From assembly GCA_050258575.1 (NCBI GenBank), contig JBLMYZ010000011.1, positions 1 through 42,642 of the forward strand: a stretch of 42,642 nucleotides of DNA. Direction: 5' to 3'. This document shows, piece after piece, positions 8,708 to 18,681 of the stretch (the stretch's first letter is position 1; each line of letters opens with the position of its first letter). A program made the position numbers and the translations under genes. Source of the stretch: JAPUDS01 sp050258575. GTDB lineage: Bacteria; Patescibacteriota; Saccharimonadia; Saccharimonadales; Saccharimonadaceae. The notes under the pieces are model-generated. The model had not been told where the DNA came from, did no database searches, and saw only the letters and a program-made list of their open reading frames with translations.

Positions 8708-9034
8708 CTATTTTTTCTTACTGTCGATCGGTTGTTTGTTGAACTCGTCCTTGGCCGTTTCAAGCACACGACCCGCTCGAGCTTTCCAGTCGTCAACGAC
8801 CGTACTTGCGTCTTTTTTCACTTCATCAGCTTTTTTAAGCGACTCATCTTTGAGCTTGTCAGCTTTTTTGCGAACATCATCGGCGGTTTTTTGTGCCTTA
8901 TCTTTCATGTCATTCGCCTTGTTCTTCAAATCTTCACGAGTTTCCTTACCGCTTTTTGGTGCTGTAAGTAGCGCCGTGATCGCTCCGACAGCTGAGCCGA
9001 TAAGAACGCCGAGTGCAAAACCTTTTTTAGCCAT
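8708..9034 (-). CDS. YtxH-like protein
   Basis: 108 residues. The N-terminus has a short hydrophobic, Gly/Ala-rich segment (GFALGVLIGSAVGAITALL) followed by APKSGKETRE, the hallmark of YtxH-domain proteins. The rest is a long Lys/Asp/Ala-rich amphipathic helix with near-heptad KADxxKDE repeats, like stress-related coiled-coil proteins. Probably membrane-tethered. An AAGGAGG Shine-Dalgarno precedes the ATG at 9034. It lies 13 bases after the upstream small membrane protein, so the two are probably co-transcribed. Molecular role unknown. Confidence 0.8.
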   Translation of the reverse strand: MAKKGFALGVLIGSAVGAITALLTAPKSGKETREDLKNKANDMKDKAQKTADDVRKKADKLKDESLKKADEVKKDASTVVDDWKARAGRVLETAKDEFNKQPIDSKKK

Positions 9035-9047
9035 ATATGTATCCTCC

Positions 9048-9299
9048 TTACTTAGTTTTATCGTTCTTTAATCTTGTGATCGTGTTCTTTACAACATCGA
9101 ACATAACCGCAGGATTCGTAAATTTGGCGACATTGCCCGTTATCACACCAACTTTCGACACGGCGTCGTTCGCCTTGACCGACAGTTGCTTGATCTGCTG
9201 GGTAACTTTTATCATCATCACTACAAGAACGATTCCGAGCAACAGAAACAGTGCGAGAAATGCTGAAAGTATGATGACCAGTATTTGCATTGCGTCCAT
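9048..9299 (-). CDS. small single-pass membrane protein, first gene of envelope operon
   Basis: 83 residues. A strongly hydrophobic N-terminal helix (about 5-30, LVIILSAFLALFLLLGIVLVV) is followed by a soluble helical tail (IKQLSVKANDAVSKVG) resembling the DUF948-type membrane proteins often paired with YtxH proteins. That assignment is tentative. AAAGGA lies 8 bases before the ATG at 9299. It heads the run 9299-8417 (membrane protein, YtxH-like, DUF5665-like). Confidence 0.65.
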   Translation of the reverse strand: MDAMQILVIILSAFLALFLLLGIVLVVMMIKVTQQIKQLSVKANDAVSKVGVITGNVAKFTNPAVMFDVVKNTITRLKNDKTK

Positions 9300-9329
9300 G
9301 ATAGTGTCCTTTCTGATCTATGTATCTAT

Positions 9330-9361
9330 AGTATCACTTCACGAACCGCTCGGATGTGATA
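9330..9361 (-). promoter_or_regulatory. probable promoter region of the small envelope operon, with inverted repeat
   Basis: A GATACT -10 candidate (9335-9330) is placed to give a leader of about 24 bases containing the AAAGGA site. TATCAC (9332-9337) and GTGATA (9356-9361) form a 6-base inverted repeat spanning the expected -10 to -35 interval, so a regulator could bind there. Read on the plus strand, the repeat is followed by TTTTT, but no plus-strand gene ends here. Confidence 0.3.
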
Positions 9362-9373
9362 TTTTTCACGGAA

Positions 9374-10255
9374 TTACTTTGCTGATGTGTCGAACGCCTG
9401 TATGGCTGCTCGTACATCGTCGGCGTACTGTTCGTGGTCAAGCACGTAGTGAAGATGAGCCAGGAAATAGTTTTTTGGGTCACCGGTCGTCATCCATTGA
9501 CCGTCGGTTGTCACGACATAGATGTCGCCTTTGGCAGCCATTTTAGTGATCGCGTCTACCGTCCACAACTCGTCGTCGAGCCCGGTGTTATGCGGTTTGA
9601 GATAATCAAACACTTCTGGTGTCAGCAGGTATCTTCCGTAAGACGCCAGCGTCGACGGTTCCTGGCCTGCTGTCGGTTTTTCGACAATATTGTCGAGTCT
9701 GTCGCCGTTTTTGAGCGAGATAACGCCGTATTTGTGCAGCTCATCTTTGGCTGTTTGCTGTCCAACGATCACGCCTTTGGCGTCCGGATGTTTTTCGTAA
9801 ACACTCATCATAGTCTTGACGTCTGAGCTGCCAAACACTACGTCATCGCTGTACATCACAATAAACGCCTCGTCATCAGCAATATAGTCCCGCGCACTGA
9901 CGATCGGCGAGCCATTGCCATATGGTAGCGCTGGATCTTGAACAATCACGCGAATTTTCGGAAAATCCAGAACGTGGCGCACCGCGTCGTACCGCTCGTC
10001 TTTGCCCTGCGCGACGAGCTGTTTGCGAATATGATTGACTGCGTTGTTAAAATAGTCTTCGTAGATCGGTTTTCCTTCAGGCGTGGCCACGATAATAATC
10101 TCTTTTATACCTGCGTCAACACACTCTTCGACGGCTAGTTGGATAATTGGCCGGTTACCAAGCGGCAACATGGCTTTAGGGATCGTTTTTGCAATCGGCA
10201 AATACCGACTGGCGTACCCTGCATCGGTGATAATTGCTTTTGTTGGCGTTCTCAT
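9374..10255 (-). CDS. galU: UTP-glucose-1-phosphate uridylyltransferase-like nucleotidyltransferase
   Basis: A 293-residue GT-A-fold nucleotidyltransferase that would make UDP-glucose from UTP and glucose 1-phosphate. It keeps the family's overall order: N-terminal nucleotide loop, PKAMLP (usual PKEMLP), MYSDDVVFG metal site, KYGVISL, VEKP and a WMTTGDP-like end. The loop is unusual: the usual A-A-G-x-G-T-R reads DAGYASR at residues 11-17, the GLGHA segment reads GNGSP, and GDD reads SDD. A different nucleotide or sugar substrate is possible. The ATG overlaps the gatB TGA (ATGA), so translation is probably coupled; AAGGA lies 9 bases upstream, within gatB. Confidence 0.75.
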   Translation of the reverse strand: MRTPTKAIITDAGYASRYLPIAKTIPKAMLPLGNRPIIQLAVEECVDAGIKEIIIVATPEGKPIYEDYFNNAVNHIRKQLVAQGKDERYDAVRHVLDFPKIRVIVQDPALPYGNGSPIVSARDYIADDEAFIVMYSDDVVFGSSDVKTMMSVYEKHPDAKGVIVGQQTAKDELHKYGVISLKNGDRLDNIVEKPTAGQEPSTLASYGRYLLTPEVFDYLKPHNTGLDDELWTVDAITKMAAKGDIYVVTTDGQWMTTGDPKNYFLAHLHYVLDHEQYADDVRAAIQAFDTSAK

Positions 10256-11688
10256 AAACCCATCCTTTCTCTGAGCAGCTTTTGCGCTAACGCCGGGTTA
10301 GCTTTGCCGCTTGACTTTTTCATAATTTGTCCAACCAAAAACCCAACTACACGCTCGTTTCCCGCCTGAATATCAGCCATCGCCTTGGCGTTCGCTGGGT
10401 CAGCAAGTACTTCGTCCACGATCGCGCCAATCGCGCTCTCGTCACTGACCTGCAGCAGATTTTTTGCCTCAGCTATGGCACGCGGTGACTCCGTCGAAAC
10501 AAGCAACTCCATAAAGACGTCTTTTGCCGCAGTCGAACTAAGTTCGTTGTCCCCGGTCATGGCTGACAGTTCGGTTAGTCGCAAAACGTCAAGCCGCGAT
10601 GTGTCGAGTGAACTGTCGGCAGCTCGCAGGACGCTAGACAGCCAGTGAGCAACTCTTGTAGCTGCTGCGACGCCAGCATTTTCACGTACTGCAAGCACTA
10701 GATCGGCGCTGGTTCGCGCGTTCAATAGCGCACTAACCACCGACGCGTCCAGTTTCATTTCGTAAAATACCCGCCGGTACTCGTCTGGCAACTTCGGCAG
10801 CTCGCACCGCACCGCCTCGACGTCGTCCTCGGTTAGACGGATCGGCGGTAAGTCGGCGTCGGGAAAATAACGATAATCGTGGGCGTCCTCTTTGCTCCGC
10901 TGACTAAATGTTTGTTGCTTGTCCTCGTTCCAGCCGCGGGTTTCCTGGACAACGCGTTCGCCTTTTTCTAGTAGTTTCGTTTGCCGCGACACCTCAAACT
11001 CCACTGCACGCTCAACAGCTTTAAACGAGTTCAAGTTTTTGGTTTCTGTCCGCGTACCGAGCGGCTCGCCTTCTGCAGCGACTGAAACGTTGACATCAAA
11101 ACGCATATTACCGTAGTACAAGTCGCCGTTCGTCACACCAGCGTAGGTCATGAGCAAATATAGTTCCTGCGCATACGCTTTGGCCTCTGCTGCCGAGTGC
11201 ATATCTGGTTCGGAAACAATCTCGATGAGCGGCGTGCCTGCACGGTTCAGGTCGACGAGACTATAGTCAGCACCCGTCGGGTGAGTGAGTTTTCCAGCGT
11301 CTTCTTCGATATGTGCGTGATGAACCCGCACGGGTTTTTGCGTCCCATCGTCGAGGTGTATCGTCACAACTCCCGCGCCAATAGTCGGCCGCGCTAGCTG
11401 AGTAATCTGGTACCCTTTCGGTAGATCTGGATAAAAATAATGCTTACGCTCAAAGTAGCTGTAGGGTTGTATACTACTGCCAAGCGCCAGACCAGCGCGG
11501 ATCGCTAGTGTGACAGCATGTTTGTTGAGAACGGGCAATGTCCCTGGCAACCCAAAACAAATAGGACTTACTTTTGTGTTCGGCGCTGCCTCGCGCGCGT
11601 CGTTGTCAGCACCGCTAAACAACTTTGTTCGCGTGTTGAGCTGAACGTGGCATTCTATACCAATAGTTGGAGTGTATGTTTTGGCCAT
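10252..11688 (-). CDS. gatB: aspartyl/glutamyl-tRNA(Asn/Gln) amidotransferase subunit B
   Basis: The tRNA-binding kinase subunit (478 residues) of GatCAB, which phosphorylates then amidates mischarged Glu-tRNA(Gln) and/or Asp-tRNA(Asn). Visible motifs are the N-terminal IGIECHVQLNT, VNRAGTPLIEIV-type segment (here LNRAGTPLIEIVSEPD), MRFDVNVSV, TKNLNSFKAVERA, EDAHDYRYFPDADLPP and a C-terminal YqeY-like helical tail. I prefer the ATG at 11688, one base after the preceding stop and 8 bases after GGAG, over an upstream in-frame ATG at 11706 that would add six non-conserved residues. Fourth gene of gatC-gatA-unknown-gatB-galU. Confidence 0.95.
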   Translation of the reverse strand: MAKTYTPTIGIECHVQLNTRTKLFSGADNDAREAAPNTKVSPICFGLPGTLPVLNKHAVTLAIRAGLALGSSIQPYSYFERKHYFYPDLPKGYQITQLARPTIGAGVVTIHLDDGTQKPVRVHHAHIEEDAGKLTHPTGADYSLVDLNRAGTPLIEIVSEPDMHSAAEAKAYAQELYLLMTYAGVTNGDLYYGNMRFDVNVSVAAEGEPLGTRTETKNLNSFKAVERAVEFEVSRQTKLLEKGERVVQETRGWNEDKQQTFSQRSKEDAHDYRYFPDADLPPIRLTEDDVEAVRCELPKLPDEYRRVFYEMKLDASVVSALLNARTSADLVLAVRENAGVAAATRVAHWLSSVLRAADSSLDTSRLDVLRLTELSAMTGDNELSSTAAKDVFMELLVSTESPRAIAEAKNLLQVSDESAIGAIVDEVLADPANAKAMADIQAGNERVVGFLVGQIMKKSSGKANPALAQKLLRERMGL

Positions 11689-11689
11689 G

Positions 11690-12100
11690 CTAGAGCGCTC
11701 CCACATCTTTTAAGGCCTGTTTGAAGCTTTTTAGAGCACGTCGCGTAAGTTGTTGGCTAAGTTTGACAGTATCTTCGTGGGCTATTTTGTTTCGCAGTTT
11801 GTGCGCCGCCCAAACTGCCTCGCGTTTAGTAAATACCCGGCTGGCTGCGGTCATACGTTCGCCCATAGTGTTCCCTTGGTAACGCAACTGTTTTAGCGCC
11901 TTGTCGAGCAGCTTGTCGGCATTCAAAATCGCCAACTGCTGCGAGCCGCTGTCGTCAGTCACTGCATTTTCGATCTGTAGCCAGTCATTTTGAAACTGCT
12001 CGCGGTCGATACCTTTCGGGGCTTTTCGCGTGATCACGATCACGACAATCAGCAGCACTCCAACGATCAAAATTCCAAGCAAAAACAATATGGTTGTCAT
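11690..12100 (-). CDS. membrane-anchored protein with HEPN-like RNxxxH motif inside the gat operon
   Basis: 136 residues. An N-terminal membrane helix (about 4-24) is followed by KAPKG and a helical cytoplasmic domain. Near its end lies WAAHKLRNKIAHE: Arg103-Asn104 then His108, an Rx4H pattern at the end of a helix like the catalytic motif of HEPN ribonucleases. HEPN domains are small helical bundles that cleave RNA or bind nucleotides; membership here is an inference from one motif. It sits between gatA (7 bases upstream) and gatB (1 base downstream), so it is co-expressed with a tRNA-modifying complex. GAGG lies 5 bases before the ATG at 12100; an upstream GTG (12115) overlapping gatA is less likely. 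Confidence 0.65.
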   Translation of the reverse strand: MTTILFLLGILIVGVLLIVVIVITRKAPKGIDREQFQNDWLQIENAVTDDSGSQQLAILNADKLLDKALKQLRYQGNTMGERMTAASRVFTKREAVWAAHKLRNKIAHEDTVKLSQQLTRRALKSFKQALKDVGAL

Positions 12101-12107
12101 ATCACCC

Positions 12108-13502
12108 TCAAGCACGTTGTACCCCCTCCCATACTTCTGCGGCGGTTAGCACAACACCGTCCCGACCGGCCGGTCCAGTGAACTGTACCCCAACGGGTAG
12201 TCCGTCGCTCGTAACACCCGTCGGCACGCTCACCGCGGGCAATCCTGCTAAACTGGCCGGTACGGTCAATATGTCCGCCATATACATCTCGAGCGGATCG
12301 GCTGTGTTCGCGCCAAGTTTAAAAGCTGGTGCCGGCGCAGTTGGCGACAACAATACGTCAACGTCTTTGAAGGCTTTTTTGTAGTCGTCAATAATCACCG
12401 TTCGTACCGTCTGCGCTTTTTGGTAGTATGCGTCGTAGTAACCGCTCGACAACACATAGTTGCCTATGAGAATCCGGCGTTTGTTTTCATCCATAAATCC
12501 GGCGCTGCGGCTGTTCGCATAGACACTCATGAGGTCGTCGCCGTCTTCGTGCGAGCCAAATTTGATACCGTCGTACCTGCCGAGATTTGATGTCAGCTCA
12601 GCCGGTACTACCACATAGTACACCGCCAGTGCGTATTTGGACGACGGTACGCTCACAGTTTCAACGGTATGTCCAGCTTGGCGCAAGCGATCGATCGTGT
12701 GCTGTACGCTCTTGCGAACTGACTCGTCGATCCCGTCGCCAAGCCCTTCTTGAATCACGCCGATTTTTAATGGTGTTTTAGGCGTTGCGAGCGGCGCGAT
12801 CTCGACCGTTGTACTGTCACGGTCATCAACACCCCGTATACAATCAAACACGAGCCGGGCGTCAGCTGCTGTCGTTGCGATTGGCCCAACTACGTCGGTA
12901 CTGCTCGCCATTGCCACGACACCATAACGGCTGACCGATCCATAAGTTGGTTTCAGCCCAACCACACCGTTGTAGCTCGCAGGCTGGCGTATTGACCCGC
13001 CAGTGTCCGTACCGAGCGCAAACGGGACGATTCCGGCTGCCACCGCCGCCGCAGATCCGCCCGAGCTACCGCCGGCAACTCTCGAGGCGTCGTGTGCATT
13101 TACTGTAGCGCCAAAATATGAATTTTCTGTGCTGCCGCCGTGTGCGAACGAGTCAAGATTTGTCTTCCCGATACATACCGCACCTTCGGCTTCTAGTTTT
13201 TCGATCACCGTTGCCTGATATGGCGCTTCAAAGTTTTCAAGCATTTTTGAGCTCGCAGTCGTTCGGCTGCCAAATGTCAAAATATTGTCTTTAACCAAAA
13301 ACGGTACGCCTGCTAACCGGCCAATATCTTCACCCTGCTCCAGGCGAGTGTCAAGCTCAACCGCCCTATGCAAGGCTCGTTCGTGGGTGATTTCAAGAAT
13401 CGCGTGGGTCGTATCGGCGCGGGCTCGTTCGATCGCTTCGCTAACAACCTGTTTGACGCTCGCGCCGCTTGCGTAGCGCAGCATAACATCTTTTATGGTC
13501 AT
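12108..13502 (-). CDS. gatA: aspartyl/glutamyl-tRNA(Asn/Gln) amidotransferase subunit A
   Basis: The 464-residue amidase subunit of GatCAB. It releases ammonia from glutamine, which is channelled to GatB. The Ser-cisSer-Lys triad of the amidase-signature family is intact: Lys71 in FLVKDN, the cis-Ser in GGSSGGS (144-150) and the nucleophile Ser170 in DTGGSIRQPA. The length is normal. Its ATG overlaps the gatC TGA (ATGA), indicating translational coupling and balanced subunit synthesis. Presence of GatCAB implies that the organism lacks glutaminyl- and/or asparaginyl-tRNA synthetase, which the window cannot show. Confidence 0.97.
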   Translation of the reverse strand: MTIKDVMLRYASGASVKQVVSEAIERARADTTHAILEITHERALHRAVELDTRLEQGEDIGRLAGVPFLVKDNILTFGSRTTASSKMLENFEAPYQATVIEKLEAEGAVCIGKTNLDSFAHGGSTENSYFGATVNAHDASRVAGGSSGGSAAAVAAGIVPFALGTDTGGSIRQPASYNGVVGLKPTYGSVSRYGVVAMASSTDVVGPIATTAADARLVFDCIRGVDDRDSTTVEIAPLATPKTPLKIGVIQEGLGDGIDESVRKSVQHTIDRLRQAGHTVETVSVPSSKYALAVYYVVVPAELTSNLGRYDGIKFGSHEDGDDLMSVYANSRSAGFMDENKRRILIGNYVLSSGYYDAYYQKAQTVRTVIIDDYKKAFKDVDVLLSPTAPAPAFKLGANTADPLEMYMADILTVPASLAGLPAVSVPTGVTSDGLPVGVQFTGPAGRDGVVLTAAEVWEGVQRA

Positions 13503-13795
13503 GCGAGCACTCGCTTTACTTTTATTTGCCCGTCCTGTTGGTCAGGGGCATTTTTTAACAACGCGTCGCGGTCTAAGTAGTAGTCGATCACTTTGTCGTC
13601 GCGCCACACGTTGTCGAGCCCAGTGACTTGATACGTCGGTTCGACGCCGTTTGTGTCGACTTCTGACAATTGCCCGACAAACCTGAGAATATCTTCGAGT
13701 TGCGTTCGCAGTGCTTCAGCTTCTTCGTCGCTCACGTGGAGCGCCGACAAAGCCGCCAGTTTTTTCACATCATCAAGAGAGATCGTTGTGGCCAT
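13499..13795 (-). CDS. gatC: aspartyl/glutamyl-tRNA(Asn/Gln) amidotransferase subunit C
   Basis: A 98-residue belt-like subunit that wraps GatA and GatB. Typical features are the N-terminal VKKLAALSALHVSDEEAEAL helix pair, the LEDILRFVGQLSEVDTNGVEPTYQV core and a C-terminal WRDDKV segment followed by ALLKNAPDQQDGQIKVKRVL. First gene of the gat operon. TATACT lies 9 bases before the ATG and there is no Shine-Dalgarno, so the transcript should be nearly leaderless, while downstream genes rely on coupling. Confidence 0.95.
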   Translation of the reverse strand: MATTISLDDVKKLAALSALHVSDEEAEALRTQLEDILRFVGQLSEVDTNGVEPTYQVTGLDNVWRDDKVIDYYLDRDALLKNAPDQQDGQIKVKRVLA

Positions 13796-13804
13796 ATACC
13801 AACT

Positions 13805-13810
13805 AGTATA
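13805..13810 (-). promoter_or_regulatory. -10 element of the gat operon
   Basis: TATACT on the minus strand, 9 bases before the gatC ATG, in the 29-base gap after uvrB. Confidence 0.45.
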
Positions 13811-13824
13811 CCACTACACGCACA

Positions 13825-15789
<1,965 letters not shown>

Positions 15790-15795
15790 GTATCC

Positions 15796-15801
15796 AGTAT
15801 A
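15796..15801 (-). promoter_or_regulatory. -10 element of uvrB
   Basis: TATACT on the minus strand, 6 bases before the uvrB ATG: the exact spacing expected for a leaderless mRNA. TTGATT (15822-15817) lies 15 bases upstream and could be a weak -35. Confidence 0.5.
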
Positions 15802-15822
15802 AAACAGCTCGGGACAAATCAA

Positions 15823-16734
15823 CTAACGGTTGTCGCGAAACCGCAACGTCAGAGCCATTTTTTCGACTAGCTCGTGTTTGTCCTCGGCGTCACGCTGAAT
15901 AAAATAGTTCACGATCGTCCGGTTTTCACCGTGGTTAAACACGTAGACGTAGTTTTTCTCGCCGCCCTCGGCCTCGCCGCCAGCCAGTGCTTCGGATTTT
16001 TTATATTCTTTCACGTAACGCAAACATTGCACGCCGTCAGCATAAAACGGCTTGTCAGGGGTTAGTGCTTCGAGTTCAAAACTAAAGTCAACTTTTGGTT
16101 TAGTGGTCACTGTTAGAAGCTGCCTGGTCCCGCCGCCTAGTTTGTCAACGTACGCGACCGCCACGTCTTTGCCCGGTTCTTCGCGAAGCTTCGTAAATGT
16201 CAGTGCGTCAGCTCGCGTGTCGGACACAATCTCTGAACCAGCCGGAATACGCACCGAAAACGCACCGTTGCCCGACGTCACGATCTTACCGTCGTATGGT
16301 GGAGTTTGTAGCGAGCTATACGTAGCCGTTGCGTCGGTTGCTTGGTCAAGGTTAGCACTAGCCGACAACACCGCCCACAGTATCGCCGCACTCGCTAGTA
16401 CTACTACTGCGGCAAAGATCGCCCACTCTTTGACGTAACGTTTTTTGGGCGGCGGAGGCGCTTCTGGCGTGACCGCTTTCGTGATTGCCGCCTGCAATGT
16501 TTCATCCACACCAGCCGGCGTTGCTTTGAGCTCATCCCAGTGAGTCTCTGGTGGCTGCGCCGTCGCTGGCGGAGCCGGCGGTTGCGAGGTCGGCGGCGGT
16601 GTAGCTACTGTCACTGGCACAGTCGGTGACTGCCCCGGAGCGCTGTACGATGCGGCAGTCGGCGCGGGTGGCAACGGCTGCGGCGGGACCGGCGACGTTG
16701 GCTGAGGTGGTAACGGTGTTGTTTCGTTTTGCAT
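15823..16734 (-). CDS. Pro-rich membrane-anchored hypothetical protein
   Basis: 303 residues. The first ~95 residues are Pro/Thr/Ala/Gln-rich and disordered (a predicted cytoplasmic tail), followed by one membrane helix (about 115-135, WAIFAAVVVLASAAILWAVL) and an extracytoplasmic domain of about 160 residues with mixed beta/alpha character. The latter begins PPYDGKIVTSGNGAFSVRIPAGSEI, like a small substrate-binding or adhesive fold, but I recognise no family. Conserved-looking endings include YFIQRDAEDKHELVEKM. The start is the ATG at 16734, before the Pro-rich region. The TAA is 33 bases before uvrB, whose -10 lies in the gap. It is divergent from the LOG-family gene. Confidence 0.7.
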   Translation of the reverse strand: MQNETTPLPPQPTSPVPPQPLPPAPTAASYSAPGQSPTVPVTVATPPPTSQPPAPPATAQPPETHWDELKATPAGVDETLQAAITKAVTPEAPPPPKKRYVKEWAIFAAVVVLASAAILWAVLSASANLDQATDATATYSSLQTPPYDGKIVTSGNGAFSVRIPAGSEIVSDTRADALTFTKLREEPGKDVAVAYVDKLGGGTRQLLTVTTKPKVDFSFELEALTPDKPFYADGVQCLRYVKEYKKSEALAGGEAEGGEKNYVYVFNHGENRTIVNYFIQRDAEDKHELVEKMALTLRFRDNR

Positions 16735-16783
16735 AGTATCTCTTCTAAGTATGGCAGGTTGCGCTAGCATAAGCAAGTCGTGC

Positions 16784-16789
16784 TACAAT
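16784..16789 (+). promoter_or_regulatory. extended -10 element of the LOG-family gene
   Basis: TGCTACAAT: an extended -10 (TGn) with the TACAAT hexamer exactly 6 bases before the ATG at 16796. This predicts a leaderless transcript. No Shine-Dalgarno is present. Confidence 0.5.
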
Positions 16790-16795
16790 ATTTTC

Positions 16796-17494
16796 ATGCC
16801 AACACACAAACGACCAACCCGGCGCCGAGCCGCTTGGACTCCGTCGCGCAGCATGGGACTGCGCCGGTTCCATGCCAAACGACGTCTCCTTGCCAGCGAC
16901 GATGAGTTCAAACAAGCGCTCACTGTCCTCGATCGTTATCCAAAACGCGTCACTTTTTTTGGCTCAGCACGAGATATTCCTGCCAACCAGCGGTACCGTG
17001 AAGCGGCCTACGAACTCTCCTACAAGCTCGCCAAAGATAACTATGCTATCGTGTCTGGCGGCGGCGGCGGAATCATGCAAGCCAGCAACCGCGGTGCTTT
17101 TGAAGCCGGCGGCGTATCGGTTGGTTTCAATATCGGCCTGCCGCACGAACAACACCTCAACCCCTACACAACACACAGCTTTACCTTTCACTATTTTTTC
17201 ACACGCAAAGTCACTATGACATTTTACTCGCACGCCTATATCTACTTTCCTGGCGGGTTTGGCACGCTCGACGAGTTCACCGAAGTCCTGACGCTTATTC
17301 AAACCAAAAAAATGCCCGGCCTCAGGATTGTCCTGTTCGGCAGCGCCTACTGGAAACCGCTCGACGAATTTTTCCGCCAACACCTTCTGGCGCACGGTTA
17401 TGTGTCTAAAGGCGACGAAAAACTGTACGTTATTACTGACGATGTTGACGAAGCGGTTCGGCTCGTCAATACCGGGTTTGAGCCGTCAGTTTAG
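16796..17494 (+). CDS. LOG-family nucleotide 5'-monophosphate phosphoribohydrolase
   Basis: A 232-residue Rossmann-like protein of the lysine-decarboxylase-like / LOG family (TIGR00730 type). Proven members hydrolyse N6-modified or ordinary AMP-type nucleotides to a free base and ribose 5-phosphate. It has the SGGGGGIMQASNRGA nucleotide loop and the diagnostic PGGFGTLDEFTEVL motif (PGGxGTxxE). The N-terminus is a basic, Arg-rich extension (KRPTRRRAAWTPSRS) that may bind RNA or nucleotides. The stop overlaps the convergent gene: TTAG serves as TAG on this strand and as TAA on the other. The start at 16796 follows the -10; a frame from 16751 would extend into promoter sequence. Confidence 0.88.
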   Translation: MPTHKRPTRRRAAWTPSRSMGLRRFHAKRRLLASDDEFKQALTVLDRYPKRVTFFGSARDIPANQRYREAAYELSYKLAKDNYAIVSGGGGGIMQASNRGAFEAGGVSVGFNIGLPHEQHLNPYTTHSFTFHYFFTRKVTMTFYSHAYIYFPGGFGTLDEFTEVLTLIQTKKMPGLRIVLFGSAYWKPLDEFFRQHLLAHGYVSKGDEKLYVITDDVDEAVRLVNTGFEPSV

Positions 17495-18681
17495 CCAGCA
17501 CCGATTTGCAGCAACACTTGCCGGCGCAAAGTTTGTTCGTCCATATAGCGCGCAAACAGCTCGTTCCACAAACTGTCTCGCAAATGATACGACAGCGCTT
17601 TATCGGACGAGCGCTCATGAACGTAGTTGAGCACCGCGTCAACTACATTAAACGACACCGTTACACCGTCCTGAACCGTTCCGACATATTCTAGGCCATC
17701 CCAAAACGCCACAGCCGGGTCTATTGCCATGAGCAAATGTTCCGCCTGGCGCCATTCGACATCTTTGGCTTGCAGGTGCGGTAGGTGCATCGTCGTATCG
17801 GTCTCGGTTGCTTGTCCAACGTAGCGCTGCACTACCCGCCAGTGCAGCTCAGCACCGGCGATCGTTAGCCGCTGCTCCATGTCGCGCGCAATTGTGTCAT
17901 ATACCACCACTCCAAACCGCGAGTCGTCTTGGCGTAACCGCAGGTGAGCGCTGTATAAACGAATTTCGTTGAGATAGTGAAGCAGCAGCGCTAGCGTTAT
18001 TATGGTATATCCTTTGACTACTTCGCGGCGCGGCGTCACCGCTATGACACCAAATTCTTTGTTATGCGTTACCGCTCGCCAGTCGCTCATAGACAACCAG
18101 TCGTAACGTTTCGCGTCAAGCGCCAGACAAACGATATCTCGGTCGGTAAAATCTCCTGGCTTGAGCTGTTCCAGTTGCTTGTTGTAGGCGTGCAGCCATG
18201 CCTTCGACTCGCTGAGCCGCACGACCGCCATGATCTCTTCCAGTGGCAGACGCCCATAAAGTTCCTCGACGGTCGCAGCGTCGACATGTTTCATGAGACG
18301 AAGCGGCGGCGCCGCCGCAAGTAATCGCCGCTGTGCCTCCTCGATCAAAAGCCAGCTGTGTTTGGGTGTATTAAGCGCAGCAACCGCCGACAAAATACGC
18401 GGCGTCATATCAAACGCATCGTCCGGGTTTCGACCGCCAATACTGCTCGCTAACCGCCTGTTGTCATGCGACACTCGTACCATCAGCGCCCGAAACAACT
18501 CGCGCTGCGAGCCACCATCTGGCGACAACCCAAGCGACACTGTTGCTTCGCGGGCCTTGGCCTGAACTTCTTGCTGTAAGCGAATATCATGACCGTGTTC
18601 ACCGCTCGCCGATTCAAGCCGGTGAATCATACGCGAAAAAACGTCCGGTTGTGCGCCAAGAATATCGTTGAGATGTTTCAT
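17491..18681 (-). CDS. hypothetical soluble protein, last gene of the fba-pfkB run
   Basis: 396 residues, mostly helical by composition, with no signal peptide, membrane segment or motif I recognise. It is rich in Arg, Leu and His and has several Trp-centred stretches (KHSWLLIEEAQRRLL, WLSMSDWRAVTHNKEFG, ELHWRVVQRYVG). Its ATG overlaps the pfkB TGA (ATGA), so it is translationally coupled to pfkB and probably also shares the aldolase transcript. Context suggests a link to sugar-phosphate metabolism; the sequence alone supports no activity. The end overlaps the LOG-family gene by 4 bases. Confidence 0.75.
   Translation of the reverse strand: MKHLNDILGAQPDVFSRMIHRLESASGEHGHDIRLQQEVQAKAREATVSLGLSPDGGSQRELFRALMVRVSHDNRRLASSIGGRNPDDAFDMTPRILSAVAALNTPKHSWLLIEEAQRRLLAAAPPLRLMKHVDAATVEELYGRLPLEEIMAVVRLSESKAWLHAYNKQLEQLKPGDFTDRDIVCLALDAKRYDWLSMSDWRAVTHNKEFGVIAVTPRREVVKGYTIITLALLLHYLNEIRLYSAHLRLRQDDSRFGVVVYDTIARDMEQRLTIAGAELHWRVVQRYVGQATETDTTMHLPHLQAKDVEWRQAEHLLMAIDPAVAFWDGLEYVGTVQDGVTVSFNVVDAVLNYVHERSSDKALSYHLRDSLWNELFARYMDEQTLRRQVLLQIGAG

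Noticed and set aside
9332..9366. Plus-strand rho-independent terminator (TATCAC...GTGATA then TTTTT)
   Set aside because: Only 6 paired bases and no plus-strand gene ends here; treated as a possible operator.
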